DNA from: Bacteroidota bacterium | GTDB taxonomy: Bacteria; Bacteroidota; Bacteroidia; Chitinophagales; UBA2359 | NCBI GenBank assembly: GCA_020629895.1 | Contig: JAHDCM010000173.1 | Location: 1-7,661 of the forward strand | Length of the DNA stretch: 7,661 nt | Direction of reading: 5' to 3' | Shown: piece by piece, positions 7,592-7,661 of the stretch | How positions within the stretch are numbered: position 1 is the stretch's first letter | How the letters are laid out: each line of letters starts with the position of its first letter | Notes under the pieces: model-generated | The model's input: the letters and a program-made list of their open reading frames with translations, nothing else | Databases searched by the model: none | What the model was told of the DNA's origin: nothing | Program-made: the position numbers and the translations under genes

Positions 7592-7661
7592 ACGGTTGAA
7601 CGGTGGAACGGTGGAACGGTTAAACGGTGGAACGGTTAAACGGTGGAACGGTTAAACGGTG
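7592..7661. repeat. 8-bp tandem repeat (ACGGTKRA) in the leader of the SEDS-PBP gene
   Basis: Eight full octamers and a partial ninth follow each other without a gap, read on the plus strand from 7592: ACGGTTGA, ACGGTGGA, ACGGTGGA, ACGGTTAA, ACGGTGGA, ACGGTTAA, ACGGTGGA, ACGGTTAA, then ACGGTG at the window edge. From 7608 on, two variants alternate, giving a 16-bp higher-order unit. The array begins 5 bp upstream of the giant gene's start codon (leader AAAAC before ATG on the minus strand), so it fills the place where a ribosome site and possibly the promoter should be. The true length is unknown because the window ends inside the array. Confidence 0.95.

Noticed and set aside
7592..7661. CRISPR array
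   Set aside because: The units are 8 bp, contiguous and without unique spacers, so this is a simple tandem repeat.

Overview
The window carries three genes and a short tandem repeat. It looks like a chromosomal piece of a Bacteroidota bacterium. The reasons are moderately AT-rich DNA, start codons mostly without a strong Shine-Dalgarno, lysine- and asparagine-rich proteins, and a giant multidomain envelope protein. This is a judgement from style; there is no rRNA or marker gene to fix the taxon, and a Saprospiraceae- or Cytophagales-like source is only a guess.

Layout. Bases 1-86 are a short leader with a weak promoter candidate. Bases 87-1655 (+) encode a single-pass membrane protein: a helical N-terminal region, a long Pro/Lys/Ala linker, one transmembrane segment, a bacterial SH3 domain and a C-terminal domain of unknown function. 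Bases 1649-2143 (-) encode a 164-residue membrane-anchored protein that I do not recognise; its 3' end overlaps that of the first gene by 7 bp, tail to tail. Bases 2151-7586 (-) encode an 1811-residue protein that joins a SEDS-type (FtsW/RodA/SpoVE) glycosyltransferase membrane core to a class B penicillin-binding protein in one chain. This fusion is preceded by about 570 residues of extra membrane segments and a large extracytoplasmic domain. Bases 7592-7661 are an 8-bp tandem repeat that starts 5 bp in front of the giant gene's start codon and runs off the window.

How the parts may work together. SEDS proteins polymerise glycan strands from lipid II, and class B PBPs cross-link them. Normally they are two proteins in a complex (RodA-PBP2, FtsW-FtsI). 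Here both activities appear on one polypeptide with a topology that is consistent throughout (16 membrane segments, positive loops inside). The small gene behind it is 7 bp downstream with its ribosome binding site overlapping the giant gene's stop codon, so it is probably a co-translated partner. The convergent SH3 protein places a likely wall-binding domain outside and a large domain inside the cell, so it could be a wall sensor or anchor related to the same machine; that link rests on proximity only. I see no ftsZ, mreB, FtsQLB-like or Mur genes here, so the locus does not look like the standard dcw or mre cluster.
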